In this document: positions 38,576-52,300 of the stretch, piece by piece | Layout of the letters: each line of letters starts with the position of its first letter | Position numbering within the stretch: the stretch's first letter is position 1 | Origin: Rhodamnia argentea | Lineage: Eukaryota; Streptophyta; Magnoliopsida; Myrtales; Myrtaceae | Assembly: GCF_020921035.1 (NCBI RefSeq) | Contig: NC_063152.1 | Location: 34,578,494 to 34,642,493, forward strand | DNA: 64,000 bases | Direction of reading: 5' to 3' | Translations under genes and position numbers: made by a program | The notes under the pieces: generated by a model | What the model was told of the DNA's origin: nothing | The model's input: only the letters and a program-made list of their open reading frames with translations | Database searches by the model: none

Positions 38576-39123
38576 GGCTGCGTTTGGTCGTCCGTATAAA
38601 ATTCGGGATATGATATGTTTTATCATATTTCGTGTTTTGTAGGTGTCTCGGATAGTATAATGTCGGATATTTAGGGGATATAACTCGGATAAAAAAATCT
38701 GAGGGGAGGGGGTAGGATAAGGTCGGATAGGATTTCTCTTATCCGTCATATAAAAGCCAACTTTTATAATGATAACAACTTTCTTGTCTTATTTGTTTCT
38801 ATTTTCATTTTGTTTATTTATTTTTGCAAAGAGGTTTGAAAATCTAATAAAATGTGTATATTTTCAAGTTTTTGTGTGTATGAGAACGTTATTTTTATAG
38901 TAATAAGATTGGAATATTTCATGAGCATCACGTAGGGGCATATATGTCATTTATATTGATATACGGTTTCTACCAAATGTAAGATAGGATAGGATATGAG
39001 AATATTCGACTTTAAATCCATGATTCACCAAACAGTGCATAGAATATGGCCAAATCCCTAGATTTCTTATCCTATCCTATCCAATCCTATCATGACTAGA
39101 AATCCCGATGACCAAACGCAGCC
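38576..39123. mobile_element. MITE with GGCTGCGTTTGGT inverted ends
   Basis: The element begins GGCTGCGTTTGGTCGTC and ends GATGACCAAACGCAGCC, an almost perfect terminal inverted repeat. Subterminal parts ('cgggatatgat', 'ggatataactcggat' on the left, 'tatcctatcctatccaatcc' on the right) are also partly inverse. It is 548 bp with no coding capacity. The target duplication is not clear. PIF/Harbinger and hAT MITEs both use similar ends, so the superfamily is undecided. Confidence 0.7.
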
Positions 39124-39134
39124 CGAGAGTTTCC

Positions 39135-39210
39135 ACCGTGAGGCGAATCAAATTTGCGACTTTGTGGAAGATGACTAACTCTCTTACCACTAAACCAACC
39201 ACCTCGGTGC
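39135..39210 (-). repeat. tRNA-derived SINE-like or tRNA pseudogene fragment
   Basis: On the minus strand a good RNA polymerase III A box, TGGTTTAGTGG (39198-39188), is followed by 'taagagagtta'. A degraded B box (ATTTGATTCGCC, near 39154-39143) comes after normal spacing. The weak B box and a poor acceptor-stem match suggest a SINE head or dead tRNA copy rather than a working tRNA. It lies directly beside the MITE end at 39123. Confidence 0.35.
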
Positions 39211-39944
39211 CGTTCAGATTAAATCAAATAAAAACGGGAGGTCGGTTGCTATAAAATTTCCAATGACGCTTTCGACCGTGAGAAAGGGAGCCGCGATCGA
39301 TTTGCCAAACATGTTACGACCGTAGCATCTAATAATAGCTTCTAAATGGCTGTCTCTGTTGGTTTAAAGGGGTTGCGGATACAAATCACGTGTAGTCGAG
39401 GGTTGTTTGCAAGACAATCGATAAAAAGTGCATTTACTTCGTCCCATATACGACAGAAGAAAAAGCCTGAAAAACTTTACCAGTTAAAAAATTATTACAG
39501 TCATTCAAATAAGGAAATGGGCAAGTGGGCTAAGACCCCATTATATCCGCGCGCGAATGCGAGGTTATTTGTCGGTAATAATCGTCGGGCTCGGCCTGAT
39601 TCCATCTCAGCGATTCGGATAGTCCGAAAACACGTTCTTTTGTGTGGGTTCTGTTTCCCTTTTCCTTTGCGAGGCTTCGAGAAAGTCGAAATTATGTTGA
39701 GAAGCATCGCGACATTTAAATTAGAAAATGGTAAGAAAAGGTGAAAACCAATGCGGTGAAAGCAGCGTGTTGCGAACGGAGCCGGGGGAGTAAATATGCA
39801 GTGACGGTGCGCATGGAGGAAGCGAGCACCTGTACCGTACACTACTTTTCAAATTCCTTCGGCGGGTGGGTCGATGGGCTCTCTCGCCTTTATCTTTTTT
39901 TTTTTTTTTCCAATTGTATTCGCCGGTCAAATTGCAATCCTCCA

Positions 39945-39945
<1 letters not shown>
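39211..39945. other. Upstream region of the EDR2 gene
   Basis: No gene seen. The GC content rises toward the right, as expected near a promoter. A 132-codon plus-strand frame (39346-39744) and a 208-codon minus-strand frame (39721-40347) have no domains. The second owes its length to the CT microsatellite and GC-rich leader. Confidence 0.4.

Positions 39946-39976
<31 letters not shown>
39946..39976 (+). repeat. (CT)n microsatellite in the EDR2 5' leader
   Basis: About 14 CT units on the sense strand, roughly 420 bases upstream of the EDR2 start codon, in the expected 5' UTR. Confidence 0.9.
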
Positions 39977-39979
<3 letters not shown>

Positions 39980-40396
39980 TTCCACTCCGGAATCGACGTC
40001 GTACCTCCTCCGTCGTCTACAACGCGCGGCTTCGTTCGCGGCGGACGACGTGCCCGAGGCGTCTGCGTTGCCCTCGAAAGAACTCCTTTTTTTCCGCTGG
40101 CGAAGCTCCGGTCTCTTCTTCGCTTCAGCTGCGATTCAGTAGCTTGTCTGCCTGGGTCGACCGATCTCTGGATCCTTGGAGCCATCGCGCCTGTCCGATT
40201 GTTTCGAATCTTGCTCGCCGAGGACGTGCTTAGTCTGCTAGATAGGTGAGTGGGGGTGGCGGTGAGAGTCGCTCCGGTGGGATAGCCTGCTCCTGATCTC
40301 GAGAAGCGCGGATGTCGCCGTTGTAGCTTCGAGAGCAGCTGGAGCATCGAATTTTGGGGGAATTTGGGTTGCTGTTCATCTGCTCCCGGAGCGGCG

Positions 40397-43300
40397 ATGT
40401 CGAAGGTGGTGTACGAAGGATGGATGGTGAGGTACGGGCGCTGGAAGATCTATCGATCCTACATACACATGAGGTATTTCGTGCTGGAGCCTCGGCTGCT
40501 CGCTTATTACAAGAAGAAGCCTCAAGATAAGCAGGTTCTCTCTCTCCCCCTCCCCTCCCCTCCCCCTCTCGTCCGTGTATGATTTGGTCGTAATTCATAG
40601 TCCTTGCCTCCATCAAGTCTTCTGAGAGTTGGCGGCTTTATTCCTATGGAAAATAGAAGAATGGAGTACGGGCAATTCGCATGCCTGGTTGCTGTAGTTG
40701 TTTCCTATGATATGCGATTTAAATTTCCATCTTTGGCTTTTTTTTTTCCTAGTGGGAAAGAGGATTACCATATTGGATTGCCGACTGTTTTGTCTTAGGT
40801 TCCGATCAAGACCATGGTAATCGATGGCAATTGCAGGGTGGAGGATCGTGGCTTGAAGATGCACCATGGACACGTGAGTTGTCATTTCCCTTGACTGCTT
40901 ATTTTCAGGCATCCTATGACTGCATTTAATTTTACGGAAATGGTTCGGCCCAGAGTGTATTATTGCTTTATCTAATTTTAATGTATATGAAGGTAATTAA
41001 ATCTTCTCTTGAGATCATTACCTTATCTCATGTCACTGCGCATAACTATACCCAGCTCCTCCGGTGCTTTTTATGTTACTTATAAAGTGATCCTCTGGGA
41101 TGTGTAGGTTCATTAGAAGCATAGGCCGCATGGTTGTATCGACATTTTGTGTTAATTATTTTGAACGCCACCCCTGTTTATAGGTGCTTCAAAACCAAGC
41201 ATGGCATCCATCGAGTACTCATATTTGTTATTGGGAGAACCCAACTACTCTCTTTCCATGTGAAGTTTACCTGACTTGCGGATGTCTGCTTATCCTTCAT
41301 CCTTCTTGGTTCAACCCTAGTAGCAATAAAATAGCTGTGCTCTCTGTCGTTGAAGTAGTAAAATTGATTCTGACGTACTCTAAAGACGCGAGCATGTTTA
41401 GGATGAGAGGTCATGGGAGGTTGCTCTGAGGCCTTGGGGCCTTCGAATTTGCATCGGGGGGAAGTCTATGTGAAATTTCTGCAATTGAACCTTATTTACC
41501 TTGGTTTAGTTTCAAGGTGGCTTGTGGTGTGGTCTTAGAGTTGCTCTTTGCTTGTGGTCTAAGTTCATTGTAGAAATTCATGATACCTCAATTCAGGGTT
41601 GAGGCCATGCAAGACAGATTCTAATGTTGCTAAGTCGTCAAGATCTCTGTCAATTTGCAGTAGCGTTTTTCCAAAAAAGAACATTCATGTTAAAGATAAG
41701 CAGGCTCTGACCAAAAAAAAAAAAAACAGATAAGCAGGCGTTTTTTAAGATCATCCTCTTGCCAGATGCATCTTCTGCAGGGATGTGCAAACCTTTTGAT
41801 GTGAAACAAATGAACAGTGAAGGTTGTAATAGAATATGGTCTGGATGCTCCACATCACAAAAATTCATCAAATCTCGATTCCTATGCTTCTTCATTACTT
41901 TATTTGTCTAAGCTTACTTCAGTCTGCCTTTCTTACTAGCCTTGTTTTCCCACTAGATACCCTGTAGACTTCAGTTTTGGAATTTCTGTGGTGTTGCAAG
42001 TTAAATGCTAAACATATTACTATCCTTTTAGTATGGTATGAACAAAATGTAGTTTATTTCATGAAACTATATCATGAACTGAACTAAATAAACCATGTCA
42101 TGTTTTGTCTAACGGTGTTTCTTTTTCTTTTTTTGCAGATGGTTTATGTATTGTGTGTTTACAACAAGAAGGAGAAGCACCATCGAGTCACGGTGTGTGG
42201 TTTTTATTATTTGCATGGATTCTCTTTTAAAGTGGGGAATGTTTTAATTCTCATTCTTAATTAGCCAATAATGATGAATAGGAGATTGAATTTGGTTGTA
42301 GAGAAGACTTTTATGTGGCTTTCTTTCCTTCTGGGCGAACTACATACAAGACCTGTAATGTTGATCAAATTCCTGTCTGGTATTTCTCATAATAAATCCA
42401 AATAATTCATTGTTTATTAGACAATGATATCAATGGTGATTTTCCTGATGGTTAAAAGCAATGTTTATGGCACGGAAATTTAGGTCCTTTCCTGAATAAA
42501 ACCATGTTTTTCTAAAGCTGCAGTACCTTGAAGATAGTTGACCAGTTTCACGGAAGTTGCTGTGAGATGCCGCAACTGTGAAGTGTTGATCAATCACCTT
42601 AATATAACTTGCATCCAATTTTTCACATGGTTTTTGTGGCCAGATGGAAGCTGTACAGGACACTTGTTAAGTCCGCAATATCCAACTGTGCATCTAGCCA
42701 GTGTGAAGTAGTACACAATCTGTTGAGATCTGCATTAGGAATAGTTAGATGAAAGTATCCAGGATGTCTTTAGTTTTTCTTTTGGCCCTTAATTTTCCTC
42801 TGTTTTTTTTAATGATTCGACCATTTCTTTGTCCTGAAATTGTAATATAAACTGACCAACATGTTTAAGGCAACTGAAACCCAAGCTTGCGTCCTTTTTT
42901 CAGACTTTATTGCAGAACTCTAGATGTTCTCTTTCCTTTTTATGTACTTGCAAAAAGTGTCTGGCAGAGAAAGTGGGGGGCGGGTTTGTGGATCCTGCAA
43001 ATACTTCCATACTATGTCGGGAGGATGAATATGGATTGCTTTAGTATCGAGGAATGCAATTCACTCTGCATTAAATCGTACATTGGCCATGCGTTAAAGC
43101 AAAAGAAAAATTGCACTGTAGCCATACGCCATCACAGATGTGTGCCAGACAACTATATTGACGATTGGCATTGAAGTTCTGAACCATGATAGTACTATTT
43201 AAACTTATATATTATACTCCCCCGACAGGAAAAAAGAAAACTCTGCATAAAATAAATACAGACCATTTATAAACAGTCAAGCATATCGATTTTTTTGTTC

Positions 43301-46300
43301 AATTAGTTTTGACTAGTTGCCAAGCTACATCTAGGTAACTTCAAGTACTGACTCTTGTAGAGCCTACACTTATGAGAGAATGAATGCTTCATTTAATGGT
43401 TTACTTTTGCTATAAACTGTTGGTAAGTTATTCGTTTTGCTATAGTTTTAGTAGTGTAATGGGAAATCTTGACCGTGAACATCGCAAGCTTCTTTGAGGG
43501 AACGAGTAATTATACTATGCTCTTGTTCCAGATGGCAGCATTTAACATCCAGGAGGCCTTAATCTGGAAGGAAAAAATTGAGACAGCAATTGATGAGGTT
43601 TGTGTTTCTTGAAAGCAATTTCATAATAACCTCCCTCTCAAATCTCTGATTCTTGGTTTCAATTGCGGCCTAACTTTAGTAGCACTTGTTGGAACTGTTC
43701 TGTTGACTAAGTATTGTCGTTTGAGTAGACTTTTGCTCCAAGTCATCCAACATTATTACTTCCTGTGTTTAATGCTTAAATATTTCAGTGCTTGAGCTTT
43801 GGATGTCAATATTTGAGTCTTAAATGTGGATGAGAAACTAAATACTTGCTGTTGTTACCAGCAGCAGGAATCACGAACTGTGAATGGCAATAAGTACGTT
43901 TCTTTTGAATTTAAGCCCGGGATGGACAATGGAAGGACGGCTTCTTCTTCAGACCATGAAAGTCAGTGAGTGCTTCGGATAAGATCTCTCTAATCATGTC
44001 ATTTGACATGACACTCTTCTCGAGTTTGTTGATGCTTTTCTCTTTTCACCAACATTTTCTTTGTTTTGCCGTATGGCATTATCCCAGGGATGCCAATTCT
44101 TAGTTCTTTATTTTGCTGCATAGCATCATCTGGCTTTTCTCAGGGAATTCCCTCATTTCCTCAATTTTCTGAGTTCTAAAATATTTAGGCCATCCCTGCT
44201 ACATGGAATGGAGGTTGTAATGGAACTGCGATTCAGTCTCCATTCACATCATTAGCAGAATGAGCATTCCGATGGGAGTGCCAATTCCATCGATTGATGG
44301 AATTAGCATTCCTTTGCCATAAGGGAAGGAAATAGCATTCATTTCTTTAAAAAAGCACAGATTAATTTTTTGTTTCAATTTTATCCTTATTTTTTCTCTC
44401 TCTCATACTTCTTTTGAGGGCATATTTAAAAGTTGACTCTAATAACTTTTATTTCTCACATTGTAGTCCTATCACAGCCAAGCATAAAAATAGGAATGCC
44501 TATTCCGTTCTATTTCTTTATCTAGGTAAAAGAAAAGATTATGAGGAACCAAGGGAGTGCAAACACAAGTCATTTATAATGTTGGGGGCGGGCCAAAAGA
44601 GCCCAGTTACAACACATGTCATTTACAATGTTGATTAAAGCACTTACATCCACACATAACTGTCAACTATACAAAAAGTGTGAGACTTTCAACCAACTTT
44701 CAATAATTACAAACGGAGGCATCTCCTCTCCAATGAAAGCTCTCTTATTCCACTATTCTAACTCAACCTATAAACAGCAAGAGGGATTGAAGAAATCGCT
44801 TTCTTAACACAACGCAAAAGAAGACCGTGCCAAGCCCAACTCTTGTTCAACAAATCCTCCTATACCCCAAGATAGCCCAGTGCACGCATAAGTGGCCACC
44901 CAGATCAATCTTGTCCGTAGACAGTGAAGAAGGAGATGTCTCACCATCTCCGCCTCTTTTTTGCAAAAAAGATCTGTTGACCAGCGCAATCCCTCTTTTC
45001 TGCAAATTGTCTAAGGTGAGAGGTTGTTCCCAAGATGCTTCCCAAACAAAAAATGAAACTCTAGTTAGTACTCTCACTTTCCAAATAGCTTTCCAAGGAA
45101 AAGGGTCCCTGCCACCAACAATCTTCTCCTCGGGATAACTATAATAAGAATTTACAGAACAAATTCCATCTCTACGAATGCTCCAAGACAAAATATCCAC
45201 AGAAAGTAAGAGAAGTCTTAGAATTCGAACAGCAAATAAGAAAAAAAACTGACAAAAGCTTCGAGTGTCCAATCTTGGGCTTGTCTTGAGGCAATCTCCC
45301 AAGTCATTGTCCCTTCGGAGAAACAATAGCAATCCAATACAAGAGCTTCCTTGTTTCCTAGTTATGTCAAAGAGGTCAGAGAAATGATCTCTGAAAGACA
45401 TATTCCCACACCAAGTGTCAAGCCAAAAGTGCATCCGTTTACCATTTCTCACAATATGATCCATATGAGTAACAAGCTTACTCCACTCATCTATAATCCG
45501 CCTCCAAATGCTGCTAGCATGAGCTATTCTTCCACTCTTAGAATCCAACCAATTTTTTCAAGGTAAATCTAGCAATAACCACTTCCCTCCGATGATGATT
45601 ATGTTCAACATTGAACCGACAAAACCATTTGCCTTGAAGAGCCTTGTTGAGCAGTAAAGAAGACTGGATGCCAATACCGTCGTTACAAAAAGGTTGCGCA
45701 ACTGCATTCCAATTAACTAGATGAAATTTATGCAACTCATTGTAATCACCCCACAAAAATCTATTTTGAATTAGTTCCACCCTTTTGCCAACCAAACAAG
45801 GGATAGGAAAGAGAGACATGAATAGAGTGAGTGCTTTTGATGATGGTCAATTTTCCTCCTTTTGTTTCATGATATAATCTAAATGTGCCATTAGATTCCT
45901 CCCTTCATTCCATTTTCTTCCTACCAAACATGCCATTTGAGTTTTTTTTTTTTCGCTTTCTGTTGACTCGTGGTCTTACATAGATAAACCAAAATAAAAG
46001 ATAAAATTCGTGCTACTTGAGTACACGAAAACATGCAGACAAACCTCACATTGTGGAGACTATTTGTTCGGATGCATGGGTTACAGTTTTCTCATTGTGA
46101 AGTGGGCCTCATGGAAGGAGTCCACTGAAGATCCAAAACAGTTCTTATTTTGTCTAGGCTTTGTTATTTTTTCATTTCTATTGTGCTGTAACATTATTCT
46201 CATTAGTGGCCCACTCCAGGCTGCTGAACTTAGAATTTATAAACTTAGTAGTACTTGCCAGTGTATACATAGAGTCTCCCTGGGCAATTTGACAGTAACA

Positions 46301-49300
46301 ATTTGGTCATTCATGCAGATATTTCTAATCTCTGGTGTAAATTTTCTTACTGATTTGATATTCAGGTTCAGTGCACCAGAGGATGAAGATGATTCTCATC
46401 AAGACCTACTGCGAAGGAAAACAATTGGAAATGGTTATTCAATCCCTTTGATTTCTTATATTTGTCACAATTGCGATTTCTACCTATCTAACTTGGTCTC
46501 CATACTTTTGGTAGGTCTTCCCGACTCAGTCCTTGACTGGACCAGGGAAATTGGCTCAGAAATGTCTCATCAGAATAACAATAACCAAGGATTTCCCATA
46601 AGGAATTGGCGTCTGCACCAGTGTCAAAATGGTAGCGTGTTGTGACTAAATTTGGTAAAGGTTGGCCATCCCTGGTGGAAAATAAATCAGTTGATTTTTC
46701 TATTGGTGACAGGCCTTCGAATTTTTGAAGAGCTTCTTGAAGTCGACTATTTGGTATGAATTTTTGACTTATATCTTTTGTATGCATGAATTGATTACCT
46801 CACCTACCTTCTTTTATATTTGTTTGGTGGAGTTGCTTGATCTGCTGCATGTTAGGTGTTTTCGGCTTCTTCAACATTTGTTGTTGCATTCTGTGCAGCC
46901 AAGGAGCTGCAGTAGAGCAATGAGGGCTGTTGGAGTTGTTGAGGCTACATGTGAGGAAGTATTTCAGCTTGTAATGAGAATGGACGGGACACGGTTTGAG
47001 TAGGTCTTTTCCTTACCATTTTCTGGGTATTAAAAATGGCTCTATAGAACTGCAATATGGCTTAGCTAGCATACTCTGAGGCATTGTTGATACTTTACTT
47101 ACACATTTTGTTTTTTTTTTTTTGGAAATGCTTGTTGCTTATTCTGACGTCATCTAGCGTAGTTGATCTAGTTGTTGGGTAGCATGATCTATCAGCATGA
47201 AAAGGAACTACACAGATTTGTCCACTCCGAAAGTTTGACAGCTCGGTGGCTATTCTGGTTAAACATAATTATTTACTTTGAAGTTACTCTGTGGAATCTC
47301 TGCATCTCAGTCTCTGCATCTATGAGATGATTGATATGGTATGCAAATTGAAATGAGAAAGGACAATTTACTGTCTAAGCAGGTGGGATAGCAGTTTCCA
47401 GGATGGTAGTTTAGTTGAAGAGGTAGATGGGCATACGGCAATATTATATCACCGGCTTCAGCTGGACTGGTACCCAATGTAATCCTCTCTTCTTCGGTTT
47501 GATATCCTCTTTGTACTTCTAAATAATGAAGATAAATGGCATAGCATTCTTTTCTGATGTTGAGGTTGTTACATAATGAATATGCTTCAGTGGAACTTAA
47601 ATCTATGCATGCACAACACTCTGATGTAATGGCAAATTTATGCTCTACCTGTGTGACCGTGGGTTATGAGGATACAATATCGTAACTATTATTTTGATGA
47701 AATGGCTGGAATTGCATAGCTCAAGTAGATTTGAAGAGTTTATGAAAATTACGGAAAAATCAGGATGTACAAAACCAAAATGCCGAGGAAAGCTAGAGAG
47801 AGTTATTGACAACCTAGCTTCAGTTTGGTTTTTAGTTTGGAGTTTGCAGTTTTGAAGTCGTAAGGCCCTCAAGAATGAGAACTTTCGTGTCTCTCTCGTG
47901 GTATGACCCTGTGAAAGCTTTTAGATGGTTGTCCTGGTCTGTTTGGACTTTGTAGGGATATTTACTTACTACTTTATGCCTAGTCATAAAATTTGTTTTT
48001 ATTTTTTATTTTTATTGAAACCTTTTGGAATGTATAAATATTGACACATTAAGCAATTTAGAATTTTCCCATAATTTTGAAATTACTTATTTGGGAGGGA
48101 AATGAGAGTACTTAAAAATCATATAAAAACGAAGACCCATAATATCTACACAGTGTATTTAAAATTTTCCCATAACTTTGACATATTTGTATTTGGGAGG
48201 AAAAATGAGATTACTTATAAACCATATAAAAACGAAGACCCATAATCTCTACAGGGTTTTATGTCGTTATTACCTCTTATAGAAGATCATAAGCTTTTTA
48301 GGCGCTGATAATGTGGTCTTCCACTAATCCCTGCTGAGTTTTGTGCTTTCACTTCTCTGATCTAAAAGCATAAGATCTTGAGGGAAAATGGACTTGATTT
48401 ATTCTGGTACTGATAGTCTTTAACAGATTCTTATGTCTAAAATCTCCGTATTGAACTCCTAAGGCTCCATGGAACTAAGGACATACGTCTTTTGGTTAGC
48501 TTGAAGGGGATTGCGCATACATAAAGTTTGTTTCGCAAGATGTTTTTATACATTGGTTGCATCTTTATCTATTTTATGTCTGTTTGTCAAGAAAAAGCCC
48601 CTTATTTTTAATTCACAAGTACCTAAATTCAGGATTTCATAGTTAATAGGTTTTTGATTCTAAATTATGTCATCGAAAATCTCATGTAATTGACATATCA
48701 AAGACTTAGGTCATCCTGTACTCTTCGTTGAACTTAAAAGTACCCAGGGAAAGGATCTAGAAAGAGGGGGAGCTGTTCTCTTGCAAGTGAGTCGGTGGTA
48801 TCACATCCAGTGTTCATCAAGATCGCGTTAGCTATTCTCTTGGATTTTCTTAAATTGGCGAATTTTTACACATTGTTTCCCTCAACAGTGTGAAGCCTGA
48901 CATTCATTCAAGTCTGTCATGTGATGAACTCTGGTGCAAACTTACATTAGAAGCCTTGACCTTGGAGAAGTATTTATGGGCCATATACATCTTATGCAAT
49001 TTTTTCGGATGAGTTGTGCGAAATAAGTGATTAATCAGTCATTTAATGCTTGCTATTACAAATTTAAGGAAGTCAACTGGTGACTTTGGCATTTGATTTT
49101 CTGGTTTGTTTACTGGTTCTGCTTGTACTTGGTAAGTACATCTTTCTCATTTATGAGCAGCTCACTCACAAAAGACTGGACGTTGTCAATAACTCTATTG
49201 CAGGTTTGTGTGGCCACGTGATCTTTGTTATGTGCGGTACTGGCGCCGAAATGATGATGGGAGTTATGGTACTGTGTTTCTCCACTGGTCTCAAAATTCA

Positions 49301-52300
49301 GTTATTTTTGTTGCATGAAGAGTTTTCCTTTGCTTTATTTTGGAACAACCTAGCATTGGCATTGCTATTTGTGTGTGGTAATTCAACCTTTATGTATAAT
49401 TGCTTGACTGATGAGGCGCATTTAAATGTTGGATTCATTGCAGTTGTGCTATTTCGTTCTAGAGAGCATGAAAATTGTGGTCCACAGCCTGGATATGTGC
49501 GTGCACATGTTGAGAGTAAGTCATAGGTGTAGATTCTCAAGCGAAAAAGGATTGTAAATTTCCTCGTGTGGGAATCATTAGGGCGATTTTAACATGTGCT
49601 CTCAGGTGGAGGGTTCAACATCTCACCTCTAAAATCTCGAAATGGGAGGCCAAGAACACAGGTTCAGCATCTTATGCAAATTGATTTGAAAGGATGGGGT
49701 GCGGGCTATATTCCAGCATTTCAGCAACATTGTCTCCTTCATTTGTTGAATAGTGTAGCTGGTGAGTTCCTTCCCACATTTCTCTCTTTAACTTTCTGAG
49801 GTTAAGGTTTTTGCTGATGTGCATTATATTTTGAGGAGTTGAAGACTGTATGTTCCCGATTATTATATGTATGTTCTCATTATTTCATCTCCTTTCCCTT
49901 TGCATCTTGTCTGGTTTTCAGCACTAAAATCTCACATGTTCTATAAAATAGTTTGACTTGATTATAATTACATGTGAAGACAATTTCTGATGTCTAAATT
50001 CATTGTTTTTCACCAATTGCAGTACACTAGAGTTGTAATTCACTAGTTATTCCAGATGCTCGCCAAATCTGAAAACCAAAGGTTATTTGTATTCCTTGGA
50101 AACCCCCGCCCACATTGCTATTCAATATTTCTTGGTCCACTATTGGACAAACCACCTGGGCACTAGGTCCAATGTGAGTATGGTCACTTAGCCATACTAC
50201 AGATTGGAAAAACGAGCACCATGGATGTGCATGCCAGTCAGCCAAAGAAAGATAAGGAAAAGTTGGCCAAAATGAGCAGTAAATACTTTTCAAGAGGTCT
50301 CCTCCAAATCATTGGTATGACTATTGAAATCGTGAGCATCGGCATGTAGGTTCCGGATCCAAGTGGCAGTATCGGGGCCCTTAGCTATTGCTCTTGATAA
50401 ATAACCCGGTTTGGCCCATTCCTTGAAAGAAGTGCTAGCTGCAATAGATATTCAGTACTTGCTAGCTGCATAATTTCTTTTCCAATTATCAGAGCTAATT
50501 TTCTAGTTTAAAATATACTTGTTATCATGGTTAGACATATGATAGTCTGTTTACTTTTATGTTTGCATATCTATGAGCTAGAGACAATTTCACCTTTCTT
50601 TGCTGATGACAAATCTTCATTATGTACTTCTTGCTTGAAGGAATGCGTGAATGGTTTGCCCAGACAGATGAAAGAAGTGCCCTTCCAAGAATCCCTGTCA
50701 TGGTTAACATGACATCAGCTTCTGTTTCTTCAAATAAGGCTAAACAAAATGAGTTCACTGTTCATCCAACACCTTCTCTTCAAACTAATGCTTCGGGTAG
50801 AACTTCTGTTATGATGGACGAATATTCTGATGAAGATGAGGAATTTCAAGAACAAGAGGTGCGATTTACTTTTGGGTATTCCTCACATTATGAATGCCTA
50901 CCTTTTCAGGACCTTAACTTCGTTGTCTTTTCATAATGTAATGATGGTTTAGGAATACTTAACTGGTCTTGAGGGTGAAGTCAAGAAAGAAGGTAAATGT
51001 TGTGCTTTGAACTTTGACTTCTTAATGTCACAAATATTGTGTAAATTGAGTATAACACTTTGCTTGCATGCGGTACATAAAATGAAGCCATGGAAGAGGA
51101 AACAGTGGAAGAAATTGATTTGTCATGCTTTTCTGGTAATCTACCTCACGTTGACCGTGATAATGCTCGTGACTGCTGGAGAATTTCTGATGGGAATAAC
51201 TTCAGAGTTCGGAGCAAGCATTTTTGCTATGACAAATCAAAGGTCCTTTATATCTTTCTTTTGTGCTCAAATACTCATTTTCGCAATATCATTAGTAGTT
51301 ATGCACTAACTACATTGTTTGCAACTTTTTTTATAAAGATTCCTGCAGGAAAACATCTAATGGATCTTGTTGCTGTTGATTGGTTCAAGGACACCAAAAG
51401 AATAGACCATGTTGCTAGACGAAAAGGATGTGCAGCACAAGTCAGTTCTTAAATTGCTCAAATATTTTGCTTAAGACTGTTCTCCTGTCTGAAACCCCGG
51501 TTTACTTGTTGTATGAGGTGCTTTTCATCATGGTGTGGTGGGTGGGACTTCCGTTTTGGTGCTTTTGGGGGGTCACGAGCCATTGTGGAAACGATAATTC
51601 TGAGTAGCCACGTATCATTAGTGTCCCCATATTTAGCTCAGTAAAGGTGGTGCATCGTGTTATCCAGTAACAAAATCTTGATGCCACTATACCCAAGAAT
51701 AGCTAATCAAGTCAATACGGACAAAGAAAGGAAAGAGAGGTGCTCAGTTGGTGTAAACTGGATTATCATCTAACAACCAGATAGAAACAGATAGGGATAG
51801 TAGGTGGGCAGTTTGGGACTGCTGACCATGTTCCAAACTGAACCACATCGAATTTCAAATAAGACCACGGACCTGTTACCATCTTGAGTGGGGTTTACAA
51901 ATGTAGTCTATAATCCACTTAAGTATGTGAGAACCTGAAACCCAACTGGAATACAATTAATATGTTTGTATTTATTCATTGATACATTAATTTAGAAATT
52001 TAAACTATAATTGCCTGAATCTATTTAGTACGCTTTGAGTTTTGGAGCACCGGTCAACTAAATTTGGTACTGGTCCTATTCTTACAAGTTTCCTAAATGG
52101 GATTCCAGACCTGTCCCACAATTCAGAGTGGCAGAAGCTAGTCGTGATACAATGGGGTTGGGGCTGGTCAGGAGTCTGATTTAACTAGATCCGTGAACCC
52201 TTAGAAGCAGAACAAATAGAGTCAAATTTCCATGCAAAGACACTGTCAGAGTTGCTAATTATGTCTCTTTCTAAAGTTTGCACCTATTTAAATAGCAAAA

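Noticed and set aside
39721..40347. 208-codon minus-strand frame
   Set aside because: It is antisense to the EDR2 leader, and its length comes from the CT microsatellite and GC-rich DNA.
40364..40396. Upstream in-frame extension of EDR2 (MGCCSSAPGAA before MSKVV)
   Set aside because: It would start at TTG, not ATG, and the conserved family N-terminus starts at 40397.
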